Positions 34,676-43,565 of a DNA stretch of 64,000 bases are shown here, piece by piece (position 1 is the first letter of the stretch; each line of letters opens with the position of its first letter). The notes under the pieces are model-generated. The model saw nothing but the letters and a program-made list of their open reading frames with translations, searched no databases and was not told the origin of the DNA. Origin of the DNA: Kocuria dechangensis. GTDB lineage: Bacteria > Actinomycetota > Actinomycetes > Actinomycetales > Micrococcaceae. Location: contig NZ_BMEQ01000001.1 of the NCBI RefSeq assembly GCF_014636775.1, positions 372,001-436,000 of the forward strand, read 5' to 3'. The position numbers and the translations under genes were made by a program.

Positions 34676-36958
34676 GTGGAGGGTCCCGAGATCCAGTACG
34701 CCGAAGCCGTCATCGACAACGGCTCCTACGGGAAGCGCGTCGTGCGCTTCGAGACCGGCCGCCTCGCCAAGCAGGCCGCCGGAGCCGCCCTCGTCTCCAT
34801 CGACGAGGACACGACCATGCTCTCCGCCACGACCGTGGGCAAGTCTCCGCGCGAGGGCTTCGACTTCTTCCCGCTCACGGTGGACGTCGAGGAGCGCATG
34901 TACGCCGCCGGGCGCATCCCGGGCTCGTTCTTCCGCCGCGAGGGCCGCCCCTCGACGGACGCGATCCTCACCTGCCGCCTGATCGACCGCCCGCTGCGCC
35001 CCGCCTTCGGCAAGGGCATCCGCAACGAGGTCCAGGTCGTCGTGACGGTCCTGTCCATCAACCCGGACGAGATCTACAACACTGTGGCGATCAACGCCGC
35101 GTCGATGTCCACCACCCTCTCCGGCATGCCCTTCCAGGGCCCGGTCGGCGGCGTCCGCATGGCCCTGATGGCCGGCGAGGACGGCGGGCACCAGTGGGTG
35201 GCCTTCCCCAAGCACTCGCAGCTCGAGAACGCCGTGTTCGACATGGCCGTGGCCGGCCGCGTCGTGACGGCCAAGGACGGCTCCGAAGACGTCGCGATCA
35301 TGATGGTCGAGGCCGAGGCCACCGACAACTCCTGGAACCTGATCAAGAGCAACGGCGCGGTCGCCCCGACCGAGGAGCTCGTGGCCGAGGGGCTCGAGGC
35401 CGCCAAGGCGCCCATCAAGGCCCTGTGCGACGCCCAGGCGGACCTCAAGGCCCGCGCGGGCAAGCCCGCCATGGAGCTGCCGCGCTTCGGCGGCTTCGGC
35501 GACGACATCAAGGACGCCGTCGCCGGCTTCGCCGCCGCCAAGCTCGCCGAGGTCTACTCGATCGCCGGCAAGCAGGAGCGCGAGGTCGCCACCGACGAGC
35601 TGCACCAGTCCGTGCTCGCCGAGCTCGCGGGCGAGGGCAAGCAGTTCGCCGACCGCAAGGACGAGGTCAACGGCGCCTACCAGGCCCTGACCAAGCAGAC
35701 CGTGCGCCAGCGCATCCTCACCGAGCAGGTCCGCATCGACGGCCGCGGCCTGACGGACATCCGCCAGCTCACCGCGGAGGTCGAGGTCCTGCCGCGCGTG
35801 CACGGCTCGGCGATCTTCGAGCGCGGCGAGACCCAGATCATGGGCGTCACCACGCTGAACATGCTCAAGATGGAGCAGCAGATCGACTCGCTGTCCCCGG
35901 TCAAGCACAAGCGCTACGTGCACCACTACAACTTCCCGCCGTACTCCACCGGCGAGACCGGCCGCGTGGGGTCCCCGAAGCGCCGTGAGATCGGCCATGG
36001 CGCCCTCGCCGAGCGTGCCATCACCCCGGTGCTGCCCACCCGCGAGGAGTTCCCCTACGCGATCCGCCAGGTCTCCGAGGCCCTCGGCTCCAACGGCTCC
36101 ACGTCGATGGGCTCCGTCTGCGCCTCGACCCTGTCCCTGCTCAACGCCGGCGTGCCCCTGCGCGCACCGGTCGCGGGCATCGCGATGGGCCTGGTCTCCG
36201 ACGAGGTCGACGGCGAGACCCGCTACGCGGCGCTGACCGACATCCTGGGCGCCGAGGACGCCCTCGGCGACATGGACTTCAAGGTCGCCGGCACCTCCGA
36301 GTTCGTCACCGCGATCCAGCTCGACACCAAGCTCGACGGGATCCCCTCCTCCGTGCTGGACGCCGCGCTGACCCAGGCCCGCGAGGCCCGCCTGCACATC
36401 CTCGAGGTCCTCAACGCGGCCATCGACCGCCCGGACGAGATGAGCGAGTTCGCCCCGCGCGTCATCTCCGTCACCGTGCCCGTCTCCAAGATCGGCGAGG
36501 TCATCGGCCCCAAGGGCAAGATGATCAACCAGATCCAGGAGGACACCGGCACCGACATCTCGATCGAGGACGACGGGACCGTCTACATCGGCGCGACCGA
36601 CGGGCCCTCCGCCGAGGCGGCCCGCGCGGCGATCAATGCGATCGCCAACCCGCAGGTCCCCGAGGTCGGCGAGCGCTACCTGGGCACCGTGGTGAAGACC
36701 ACGACCTTCGGCGCCTTCGTCTCCCTCACCCCGGGCAAGGACGGCCTGCTGCACATCTCGGAGCTGCGCAAGCTCAACGAGGGCAAGCGCGTCACCGACG
36801 TCGAGGACGTCCTGGGCGTGGGCCAGAAGGTCCAGGTGGAGATCACCAAGGTCGACGACCGCGGCAAGCTCTCGCTGGCCCCCGTGGTCGCCGAGGACCC
36901 CAACGTCTTCGCCCACGACGAGCACTCCGACCACGAGCACGCCGACGAGGAGGCCTGA
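34676..36958 (+). CDS. pnp: Polyribonucleotide nucleotidyltransferase (PNPase)
   Basis: PNPase degrades RNA 3' to 5' with phosphate. The 760-residue protein has two RNase PH-like halves (first from residue 1 with [19 protein letters not shown]; second around 350-560 with [13 protein letters not shown] and [16 protein letters not shown]), a helical linker, a KH domain ([17 protein letters not shown]) and an S1 domain ([30 protein letters not shown]). GTG at 34676 after GGAGGTGA. The 249-base leader after the rpsO terminator is a plausible place for self-control through RNase cleavage, as in E. coli. Confidence 0.98.
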   Translation: MEGPEIQYAEAVIDNGSYGKRVVRFETGRLAKQAAGAALVSIDEDTTMLSATTVGKSPREGFDFFPLTVDVEERMYAAGRIPGSFFRREGRPSTDAILTCRLIDRPLRPAFGKGIRNEVQVVVTVLSINPDEIYNTVAINAASMSTTLSGMPFQGPVGGVRMALMAGEDGGHQWVAFPKHSQLENAVFDMAVAGRVVTAKDGSEDVAIMMVEAEATDNSWNLIKSNGAVAPTEELVAEGLEAAKAPIKALCDAQADLKARAGKPAMELPRFGGFGDDIKDAVAGFAAAKLAEVYSIAGKQEREVATDELHQSVLAELAGEGKQFADRKDEVNGAYQALTKQTVRQRILTEQVRIDGRGLTDIRQLTAEVEVLPRVHGSAIFERGETQIMGVTTLNMLKMEQQIDSLSPVKHKRYVHHYNFPPYSTGETGRVGSPKRREIGHGALAERAITPVLPTREEFPYAIRQVSEALGSNGSTSMGSVCASTLSLLNAGVPLRAPVAGIAMGLVSDEVDGETRYAALTDILGAEDALGDMDFKVAGTSEFVTAIQLDTKLDGIPSSVLDAALTQAREARLHILEVLNAAIDRPDEMSEFAPRVISVTVPVSKIGEVIGPKGKMINQIQEDTGTDISIEDDGTVYIGATDGPSAEAARAAINAIANPQVPEVGERYLGTVVKTTTFGAFVSLTPGKDGLLHISELRKLNEGKRVTDVEDVLGVGQKVQVEITKVDDRGKLSLAPVVAEDPNVFAHDEHSDHEHADEEA

Positions 36959-37012
36959 GCCGGGCCCGTCCCGCGCACAGGAGCCTCTGAGCACAGGAAG
37001 CAGCACAGCTGG

Positions 37013-38437
37013 ATGACGGCAGTCGATCTGCCGCTGGAGGCGGGCGGCCGCGCCCCGGGGAGCACCCCCGGGCCGGACGCCCGCCTCTCGGCGGTCCGCA
37101 CCGGTACACCGACCACCGCCGCCGCGGCCCTGAGCACCGCCGCGGCCGGCTTCACGCACACCCTCCACGAGGGGGAGGGCGGCAACGTGGTGCGCCGCAC
37201 GGTCCTGCCGTGCGGCACCCGCGTGCTCACCGAGCGGATGCCGGCCCAGCGGGCCGTCACCGTGGGCTTCTGGGTGGGCGTGGGCTCCCGTGACGAGGAG
37301 CCCGGCCGGCTCGGCTCCACGCACTTCCTGGAGCACCTGCTGTTCAAGGGCACGGCGCGGCGCTCGGCGCTGCAGATCGCCGAGGCCTTCGACGAGGTGG
37401 GCGGGGAGTCCAACGCGGCCACGGCCAAGGAGCACACCTGCTACTACGCCCGCGTGCTCGCCGAGGACCTGCCCATGTCCGTCGACGTCATCACCGACAT
37501 GGTGACCTCGGCCGTGATCGAGCCCGAGGAGCTGGAGCGCGAGCGCGGGGTCATCCTCGAGGAGCTCGCGATGGACAAGGACGACCCCGAGGACGTCGCG
37601 TTCGAGGAGTTCACCCAGCGGGTGCTCGGCGAGCACCCGCTGGGCCGGCCCATCGGCGGGACCCCCGAGGAGATCCTCGCGGTCCCACGGGAGGCGGTCG
37701 TGGAGCACTACCGGCGCCACTACCGGCCCGAGGGCCTCGTGGTCACGGCGGCCGGCGGGCTGGAGCACGACGTCGTCGTCGGCCTCGTGACCGAGGCGCT
37801 GGCGCGCGCCGGCTGGGACCCGTCGGTCCCCGCCGCCCCCGTGCCCCGGCGCGAGCGCAGGCCCGCACCGCTGGCCCCGGACTGGGGCGAGCACTTCCTG
37901 GAGCGGCCCGTGGAGCAGACGAACGTCGTGGTGGGCCGGCCCGGCATCGTGGCCGGCGACGACCGGCGCTTCGCGATGACCGTGCTCAACGCCGCCCTGG
38001 GCGGGGGCATGTCCTCCCGGCTCTTCCAGGAGGTGCGCGAGAAGCGGGGCCTGGCGTACAGCACGTTCTCGTTCTCCGGCGCCTACTCGGACGCCGGCTA
38101 CTTCGGGATGTACGCCGGGTGCCTGCCGGCCCGCACCGACGAGGTCGTGGCGCTGATGACCGGCGAGCTGGAGAAGCTCGCCGAGCACGGCCTCGCCGAG
38201 GACGAGCTGCGCAAGGTCGTCGGCCAGCTCGGCGGCGGCACCGTGCTCGCCCTCGAGGACACGGGCTCGCGCATGTCCCGGCTGGGCTCCGCCGAGCTGA
38301 AGTCGGGGGAGTTCTACGACATCGACGAGTCCCTGGACCGCGTCCGCTCGGTGACCCCCGGGCAGGTCCGGGAGCTGGCCGCGTGGCTCGCGGAGGGGCC
38401 CGTCGTGACCACCATCGTCGCGCCCAGCCGGCGCTGA
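37013..38437 (+). CDS. M16 family zinc metallopeptidase
   Basis: The 474-residue protein is of the mitochondrial-processing-peptidase/PqqL-like M16B type. The inverted zinc motif HFLEH is at residues 104-108 with the third ligand in ERERGVILEE near 184; the second half has the inactive repeat (GGGMSSRLFQEVREKRGLAYS). No signal peptide is seen. It lies 54 nt after pnp, the typical actinobacterial place. The ATG at 37013 lacks a good site, and the first 50 residues look poorly conserved, so the true start may be further in. Confidence 0.93.
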   Translation: MTAVDLPLEAGGRAPGSTPGPDARLSAVRTGTPTTAAAALSTAAAGFTHTLHEGEGGNVVRRTVLPCGTRVLTERMPAQRAVTVGFWVGVGSRDEEPGRLGSTHFLEHLLFKGTARRSALQIAEAFDEVGGESNAATAKEHTCYYARVLAEDLPMSVDVITDMVTSAVIEPEELERERGVILEELAMDKDDPEDVAFEEFTQRVLGEHPLGRPIGGTPEEILAVPREAVVEHYRRHYRPEGLVVTAAGGLEHDVVVGLVTEALARAGWDPSVPAAPVPRRERRPAPLAPDWGEHFLERPVEQTNVVVGRPGIVAGDDRRFAMTVLNAALGGGMSSRLFQEVREKRGLAYSTFSFSGAYSDAGYFGMYAGCLPARTDEVVALMTGELEKLAEHGLAEDELRKVVGQLGGGTVLALEDTGSRMSRLGSAELKSGEFYDIDESLDRVRSVTPGQVRELAAWLAEGPVVTTIVAPSRR

Positions 38438-38488
38438 GCGCCGCCCGCCGTCCGCCCCCTCCGCCACTCCGCCCCATCGACGTTGACC

Positions 38489-38494
38489 TAGAGT
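38489..38494 (+). promoter_or_regulatory. Leaderless-type -10 element for dapB
   Basis: TAGAGT ends seven bases before the dapB ATG at 38502. A GGAG also lies within those seven bases but is too near to serve as a ribosome site. Confidence 0.4.
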
Positions 38495-38501
38495 TGGAGC
38501 C

Positions 38502-39314
38502 ATGACCGACAGCACCGCACCCGCCCCCCAGCCCTCCGGACCCGCCGCCGGGACCCTGCCCTCCGACCTCCGGGTGGCCGTGCTCGGCGCCCGCGGCCGG
38601 ATGGGCAGCGAGGCCGTGCAGGCCGTCCGGCGCGCCGAGGGGCTCCAGCTCGTCGCCGAGCTCGACCACGAGGACTCCCTGGAGGCCCTGGTCACCGCCG
38701 GCGCGCAGGTCGTCGTCGACTTCACCGTCCCGTCCGTGACGGAGGGCAACGTGCGCTTCGCCGTGGAGCACGGCATCCACTGCGTCGTGGGCACCACCGG
38801 CTGGGACGAGGAGGGCCTGGCCCGCACCGAGGCGCTGCTCGCGCAGCACCCCGGGGTGGGCGTGCTCGTCGCCCCCAACTTCTCGATCGGCGCGGTCCTG
38901 GCGATGCGCTTCTCCGCCCAGGCCGCGCGCTTCTTCGAGTCCGTCGAGATCGTCGAGCTGCACCACCCGGACAAGGTCGACGCCCCCTCCGGCACCGCCG
39001 CGCGCACGGCCGCCCTCGTGGGCGAGGCCCGCCGGGCCGCCGGGGTGGGCCCGTCGCCGGACGCCACCAAGCAGGACCCGGACGGGGCCCGCGGCGCGGT
39101 CGTCGACGGCGTCCACGTCCACTCGGTGCGGCTGCGCGGGCTGGTCGCCCACCAGGAGACGCTGCTGGGCAACCTCGGGGAGCAGCTGACCATCCGGCAC
39201 GACTCCTTCGACCGCATCTCCTTCATGACCGGCGTGGTCCTCGGCGTGCGCGAGGTGGTGTCCCACCCCGGGCTCACCCACGGGCTCGAGGACTATCTCG
39301 ACCTGGGCCTCTGA
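38502..39314 (+). CDS. dapB: 4-hydroxy-tetrahydrodipicolinate reductase
   Basis: DapB reduces hydroxytetrahydrodipicolinate in the lysine/diaminopimelate pathway. The 270-residue protein has the Rossmann motif GARGRMG at residues 29-35, VVDFTVPS, GTTGW, and the catalytic ELHHPDKVDAPSGTA block near residues 148-162. It heads a tight run with a membrane protein, a hydrolase and dapA (gaps of 4, 4 and 5 bases), so DapB and DapA, consecutive enzymes, are likely made together. Supplies diaminopimelate or lysine for the cell wall. Confidence 0.96.
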   Translation: MTDSTAPAPQPSGPAAGTLPSDLRVAVLGARGRMGSEAVQAVRRAEGLQLVAELDHEDSLEALVTAGAQVVVDFTVPSVTEGNVRFAVEHGIHCVVGTTGWDEEGLARTEALLAQHPGVGVLVAPNFSIGAVLAMRFSAQAARFFESVEIVELHHPDKVDAPSGTAARTAALVGEARRAAGVGPSPDATKQDPDGARGAVVDGVHVHSVRLRGLVAHQETLLGNLGEQLTIRHDSFDRISFMTGVVLGVREVVSHPGLTHGLEDYLDLGL

Positions 39315-39318
39315 GCCG

Positions 39319-39951
39319 GTGGACTCCCTCCGGGCCTGGGGCTGGGCGCTGCTCGCGGCCGGCCTGCTGACGCTGTGGCTGCTGCCGATCCCCGGCTCCT
39401 CCAAGCTGTGGATCCTCGCCGTGCTGGTCTTCGCGGGCGTCTTCACGCTGCTGGAGTCCTCCAGCAAGGGCAAGCTCCTCGCGGCCGCCATGATCACCCT
39501 CCTCGCCGTCTACCTCGGCCTGAGCCTGCACCGGGCGGTGCTGCTGCTGGGCACCGACGGCTGGATCGTCAAGGGTTTCGGCGTCGCCATGCTGGTGCTG
39601 CCCGCCGTGGGAGCCTGGGCGCTCGTGCGCGAGGTGCTCTTCGGGGTGCGCACCGAGCGGCTCGGCCGCACCCTGGCCGAGGAGGGCGGGCTCCCGCCCG
39701 ACGACCTCCCGCGGACCCCCGCCGGCCGGATCGACCGGGACGCCGCCGACGCCCGGTTCGAGACCCGCCGGGCCGAGACCGAGGCCGAGCCGGGGGACTG
39801 GCGCAACTGGTACCGGCTCTCGCTGGCCTATTCCGCCGCCGGGGACCGGTCCCGGGCCCGCTCCGCCATGCGCGACGCCGTCGCCCTGTCCCGCGGCCGC
39901 CCCGCCCGCCACGCGGCGGCCGCCGGCCCCGCGGGCGAGGCGGGGAGCTGA
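39319..39951 (+). CDS. Membrane protein with C-terminal helical-repeat-like region, 210 aa
   Basis: Four bases after dapB, from a GTG at 39319. Three to four hydrophobic helices occupy residues 5-115, followed by a soluble, charged part with a single TPR-like helix pair (WRNWYRLSLAYSAAGDRSRARSAMRDAV). I know of similar proteins between dapB and dapA in Micrococcaceae but no function. The start lacks a clear ribosome site and probably relies on coupling to dapB. Confidence 0.75.
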   Translation: MDSLRAWGWALLAAGLLTLWLLPIPGSSKLWILAVLVFAGVFTLLESSSKGKLLAAAMITLLAVYLGLSLHRAVLLLGTDGWIVKGFGVAMLVLPAVGAWALVREVLFGVRTERLGRTLAEEGGLPPDDLPRTPAGRIDRDAADARFETRRAETEAEPGDWRNWYRLSLAYSAAGDRSRARSAMRDAVALSRGRPARHAAAAGPAGEAGS

Positions 39952-39955
39952 GCCC

Positions 39956-40831
39956 GTGGCCACCACCGTCAACCCCGAGGACGGCACGGAGATCGCCTAC
40001 CGCGCCGCCGGGCCCGACGACGGCGTGGCCGGGGCGCCCACCGTCGTGCTGCTGCACGGCACCGCGCTGTCCAAGGCCGTCTGGCAGGGCTACGGGTTCG
40101 TCCCGGCCCTGCGCGCCCACCACCGGGTGATCGCCGTGGACCTGCGCGGCCACGGCCGCAGCGGGAAGCCGGAGCGCCCCGAGGACTACGCCATGGACCT
40201 CGTGGCCGGGGACGTGGCCGCCGTCCTGGCCGCCGAGGCGGCGGGGCCGGCGCACGTGCTGGGCTACAGCTACGGCGCCCGCATCGGCCTCCACCTGGCC
40301 GCCCGGCGCCCGGAGCTCCTCTCCGCCCTGACCGCCGTCGCCGGGACGTGGCGCGGGACCCGCGGGCGGATCGGGCAGCTGTTCTTCCCCGGGTTCCTGG
40401 ACTCGCTGCGGGCCGGGATCGCCGACGGGCGGGGCATGGGCGCGTTCGTCGAGGACTGGGAAGCCACGATCGGCCACCGGCTGGACCCGGCCACCCGGGC
40501 CGCCATGCTCGCCAACGACGCCCGCGCCATGCTCGCCTACACGACCCGCACCGAGGAGCAGCCCGGGCTGACCCCGCACGAGCTGGCCGCCATCACGGTG
40601 CCCACGCTGTTCGTGGTGGGGGAGCGGGACACCCCCCAGCTCGAGGACTCGCGGGCCGCCGTGCGGATCCTGCGGGAGCACGGCACCCGGACCGGCCTGG
40701 AGCTGGTCCCCGGCCGCGGCCACGGGGACGTCCTGGCCGCACGGGACCTGATCCTGGCCGCGGCGGGGCGCTTCCACGGCGCCCCGGGAAGCGGCCCGGA
40801 CGGCGGCCCGGACACGATGGCGGTAATCTGA
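39956..40831 (+). CDS. Alpha/beta hydrolase
   Basis: The 291-residue protein has the alpha/beta hydrolase fold: VVLLHGTALSKAVWQGYGF (oxyanion region), DLRGHGRSGKPERPEDYAMD, the nucleophile elbow GYSYGAR with Ser near residue 106, the acid strand with VPTLFVVGERDTPQ, and the catalytic His in PGRGHGDVL near the end. The substrate cannot be told. GTG at 39956, four bases after the membrane protein gene. The nucleophile motif G-Y-S-Y-G is intact, so it is probably active. Confidence 0.88.
   Translation: MATTVNPEDGTEIAYRAAGPDDGVAGAPTVVLLHGTALSKAVWQGYGFVPALRAHHRVIAVDLRGHGRSGKPERPEDYAMDLVAGDVAAVLAAEAAGPAHVLGYSYGARIGLHLAARRPELLSALTAVAGTWRGTRGRIGQLFFPGFLDSLRAGIADGRGMGAFVEDWEATIGHRLDPATRAAMLANDARAMLAYTTRTEEQPGLTPHELAAITVPTLFVVGERDTPQLEDSRAAVRILREHGTRTGLELVPGRGHGDVLAARDLILAAAGRFHGAPGSGPDGGPDTMAVI
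40824..40829 (+). promoter_or_regulatory. Leaderless-type -10 element for dapA, inside the hydrolase gene end
   Basis: TAATCT lies across the stop of the hydrolase gene and ends seven bases before the dapA ATG. dapA may thus have its own leaderless transcript in addition to read-through. Confidence 0.5.
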
Positions 40832-40836
40832 CACCC

Positions 40837-41793
40837 ATGACTGCCATTCCTGGAACCCCGCACGCCGACCGTCCCGCGACCGAGGACAAGCCCCTGTTCG
40901 GGACGCTGCTGACCGCCATGATCACCGTCTTCGCCGAGGACGGCTCCGTGGACCTGGACGGCACGGCCGCGGAGGCCGTGCGCCTGGTGGACGAGGGGTG
41001 CGACGGGCTGGTGGTCTGCGGGACCACGGGGGAGTACTCCACGATGACCGACGACGAGAACCTCTCAGTCTTCCGCGCCGTCAAGGACGCCGTGGGCTCC
41101 CGCGTGCCGCTGCTGGCGGGCACCGGCTCCAACGACACCGAGCACTCCCGCTACCTCTCCCGGGCGGCGGAGAAGATCGGCATGGACGGGCTGCTCATCG
41201 TCACCCCGTACTACAACAAGCCCACCCAGGCGGGCGTCGAGGCCCACTTCCGCAGCCTCGCGGACTCCGTGGACGTCCCCATCATGCTCTACGACATCCC
41301 CGGCCGCGCGGGCATCCCGATCGAGCCGGAGACCCTCATCTCCCTGGCCGCCCACCCGAACATCGTGGCCGTCAAGGACGCCAAGGCGGACCTGCTCGCG
41401 GCGACCCGCGTGATGGCCGAGACGGACCTGCTGTACTACTCCGGCGACGACGGGCTGACCCTGCCGTGGATGGCACTGGGTGCCGCCGGCCTGGTCGGCG
41501 TGACCACGCACGTGGCCACCCGGCAGTACCGCGAGCTCATCGACGCGATCCGCGCCGAGGACCTGCGCACCGCCCGGCGGATCAACTTCGCGCTGGAGCC
41601 GGTGGTCCGCGCGACCATGACGCGCCTGCCCGGCGCCGTGGCGGCCAAGACGATTCTCATGTGGCAGGGCAAGCTGCCGCGCAACACCGTGCGGCTCCCG
41701 CACGTCCGTCCCACGGAGGCCGAGACGGCCCTGGTCCGCGCGGACCTGGCCGGCTCGATCATCTCCGACACGCTCCTCGAGAACATCGACTGA
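40837..41793 (+). CDS. dapA: 4-hydroxy-tetrahydrodipicolinate synthase
   Basis: DapA condenses pyruvate with aspartate semialdehyde, the first committed step to lysine. The 318-residue TIM barrel has the TTGEYST phosphate-like loop, the Tyr pair at 125-126 (TPYYNKPT) and the Schiff-base Lys180 (VAVKDAKADL). It lies five bases after the hydrolase gene but has a good -10 right before its ATG and no ribosome site, so it can be expressed alone. RNase J follows after 13 bases. Confidence 0.96.
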   Translation: MTAIPGTPHADRPATEDKPLFGTLLTAMITVFAEDGSVDLDGTAAEAVRLVDEGCDGLVVCGTTGEYSTMTDDENLSVFRAVKDAVGSRVPLLAGTGSNDTEHSRYLSRAAEKIGMDGLLIVTPYYNKPTQAGVEAHFRSLADSVDVPIMLYDIPGRAGIPIEPETLISLAAHPNIVAVKDAKADLLAATRVMAETDLLYYSGDDGLTLPWMALGAAGLVGVTTHVATRQYRELIDAIRAEDLRTARRINFALEPVVRATMTRLPGAVAAKTILMWQGKLPRNTVRLPHVRPTEAETALVRADLAGSIISDTLLENID

Positions 41794-41806
41794 CGAAAGG
41801 GGTCAC

Positions 41807-43498
41807 ATGACCCAATGGCACACCGACCTGTCCGCTCCCCCCGCCCTCGCCAAGGACACGCTGCGCGTGGTCCCGCTGGGCGGCCTGGGAGAGGTCGGGC
41901 GGAACATGACGGTCTTCGAGATCAACGGGCAGCTGCTCGTGGTCGACTGCGGCGTCCTCTTCCCGGAGGAGACCCACCCGGGCGTGGACCTGATCCTGCC
42001 CGACATCAACTACATCATCGACCGCCTCGACGACATCGTCGCGGTGGTGCTCACCCACGGCCACGAGGACCACATCGGGGCCGTGCCGTACCTGCTCAAG
42101 CGCCGCCCCGACATCCCCGTCGTCGGCTCCCAGCTGACGCTGGCGCTGATCGAGGCGAAGCTCCAGGAGCACCGCATCAAGCCCTACACGCTCGCGGTGC
42201 GGGAGGGGCAGGTCGAGCACCTCGGCGAGTTCGAGTGCGAGTTCGTGGCCGTCAACCACTCCATCCCGGACGCGCTGGCCGTGTTCCTGCGCACCAGGGC
42301 GGGCACCGTCCTGCACACGGGCGACTTCAAGATGGACCAGCTCCCCCTCGACGGCCGGATCACCGACCTGCGCCACTTCGCGCGGCTGGGGGAGGAGGGC
42401 GTGGACCTGTTCCTGACGGACTCCACGAACGCCGAGGTCCCCGGCTTCACGGCCACCGAGAAGAACATCGGGCCCGTGCTGGCCGACGTGATCGGCAAGG
42501 CCCCCAAGCGGGTGGTCGTGGCGTCCTTCTCGTCCCACGTCCACCGCGTGCAGCAGGTGCTCGACGCCGCCCACCAGAATGGCCGCAAGGTCGTGTTCAT
42601 GGGCCGGTCCATGGTGCGCAACATGACCATCGCCGAGAAGCTCGGCTACCTCGAGGTCCCGCCGGACACCCTGGTGGACCAGAAGAAGATCGACGACCAC
42701 GCGGAGCACAAGCTCGTCATCATGTGCACCGGCTCCCAGGGGGAGCCCATGGCCGCGCTCTCGCGCATGGCCAACGGCGACCACAAGGTCCAGCTCGACG
42801 AGGGCGACACCGTGATCCTCGCGTCCTCCCTGATCCCGGGCAACGAGAACTCGGTGTTCCGGATCATCAACGGGCTCATGCGCCTGGGCGCCAACGTGGT
42901 GCACAAGGGCACCGCCAAGGTGCACGTCTCGGGCCACGCCTCCGCGGGCGAGCTGCTGTACTGCTACAACATCATCGAGCCCGAGTACGTCATGCCGGTC
43001 CACGGCGAGGTCCGCCACCTCATCGCCAACGGCAAGCTCGCCGAGGAGACGGGCGTGCCGAGCGACCACGTGCTGCTCGCCGAGAACGGGACCGTGGTGG
43101 ACATGGCCGGGGGCGCCGCCCGGATCACCGGCCAGGTGGAGTGCGGCGACGTCTACGTGGACGGCTCCTCCGTGGGCACGATCACGGACGCGGACCTGAA
43201 GGACCGCCTGGTCCTCGCCGAGGAGGGCTTCATCTCCGTGATCGCCGTGGTCAACCGGGACACCGGCAAGGTCGTGACCGGTCCGGACGTCCACGCCCGC
43301 GGCGTCGCCGAGGACGACAGCGTCTTCGACGACATCATCCCGAAGATCACCGCCGCCCTCGAGGACGCGATCAACCACTCGGGCCGGAACCACACGACGC
43401 AGCAGCTCCAGCAGGTGGTGCGCCGGACGATCGGGTCGTGGGTCAGCCGCAAGCTGCGCCGCAAGCCGATGATCGTCCCGGTGGTCATCGAGGCCTGA
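41807..43498 (+). CDS. rnj: Ribonuclease J
   Basis: RNase J is a metallo-beta-lactamase-fold enzyme with 5' exonuclease and endonuclease activity. The 563-residue protein has the zinc motif HGHEDH at residues 84-89, the [13 protein letters not shown] start, [20 protein letters not shown], and the beta-CASP part with CTGSQGEP and SGHASAGEL, then a C-terminal domain. ATG at 41807 after AAAGGGG. The dapA-rnj-ftsK order is shared by many Gram-positive bacteria. With PNPase (also in this window) it is part of RNA decay. Confidence 0.97.
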   Translation: MTQWHTDLSAPPALAKDTLRVVPLGGLGEVGRNMTVFEINGQLLVVDCGVLFPEETHPGVDLILPDINYIIDRLDDIVAVVLTHGHEDHIGAVPYLLKRRPDIPVVGSQLTLALIEAKLQEHRIKPYTLAVREGQVEHLGEFECEFVAVNHSIPDALAVFLRTRAGTVLHTGDFKMDQLPLDGRITDLRHFARLGEEGVDLFLTDSTNAEVPGFTATEKNIGPVLADVIGKAPKRVVVASFSSHVHRVQQVLDAAHQNGRKVVFMGRSMVRNMTIAEKLGYLEVPPDTLVDQKKIDDHAEHKLVIMCTGSQGEPMAALSRMANGDHKVQLDEGDTVILASSLIPGNENSVFRIINGLMRLGANVVHKGTAKVHVSGHASAGELLYCYNIIEPEYVMPVHGEVRHLIANGKLAEETGVPSDHVLLAENGTVVDMAGGAARITGQVECGDVYVDGSSVGTITDADLKDRLVLAEEGFISVIAVVNRDTGKVVTGPDVHARGVAEDDSVFDDIIPKITAALEDAINHSGRNHTTQQLQQVVRRTIGSWVSRKLRRKPMIVPVVIEA

Positions 43499-43503
43499 GC
43501 ACC

Positions 43504-43547
43504 CGGCCCCCTCCCGTCCGTGGGACACCCCGGACCGGAGGGGGCCG
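43504..43547 (+). terminator. Terminator after RNase J gene
   Basis: CGGCCCCCTCC pairs with GGAGGGGGCCG, with a smaller GTCC/GGAC hairpin inside. It ends five bases before the ftsK -10. Confidence 0.75.
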
Positions 43548-43552
43548 TGGTC

Positions 43553-43558
43553 TACCCT
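43553..43558 (+). promoter_or_regulatory. Leaderless-type -10 element for ftsK
   Basis: TACCCT ends seven bases before the ftsK ATG at 43566. A GGAGGG in between is too near the ATG to be a ribosome site. Confidence 0.45.
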
Positions 43559-43565
43559 GGAGGGT

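Noticed and set aside
34151-39277. A 1708-codon open frame on the minus strand across rpsO, pnp, the M16 gene and dapB
   Set aside because: It is the antisense shadow of well-supported genes in DNA with very high third-position GC; its product is low-complexity His/Gly/Asp/Ala/Arg sequence with no domain. The same holds for long minus-strand frames at 9824-11776, 15758-17974, 18121-20676 and 41759-44338.
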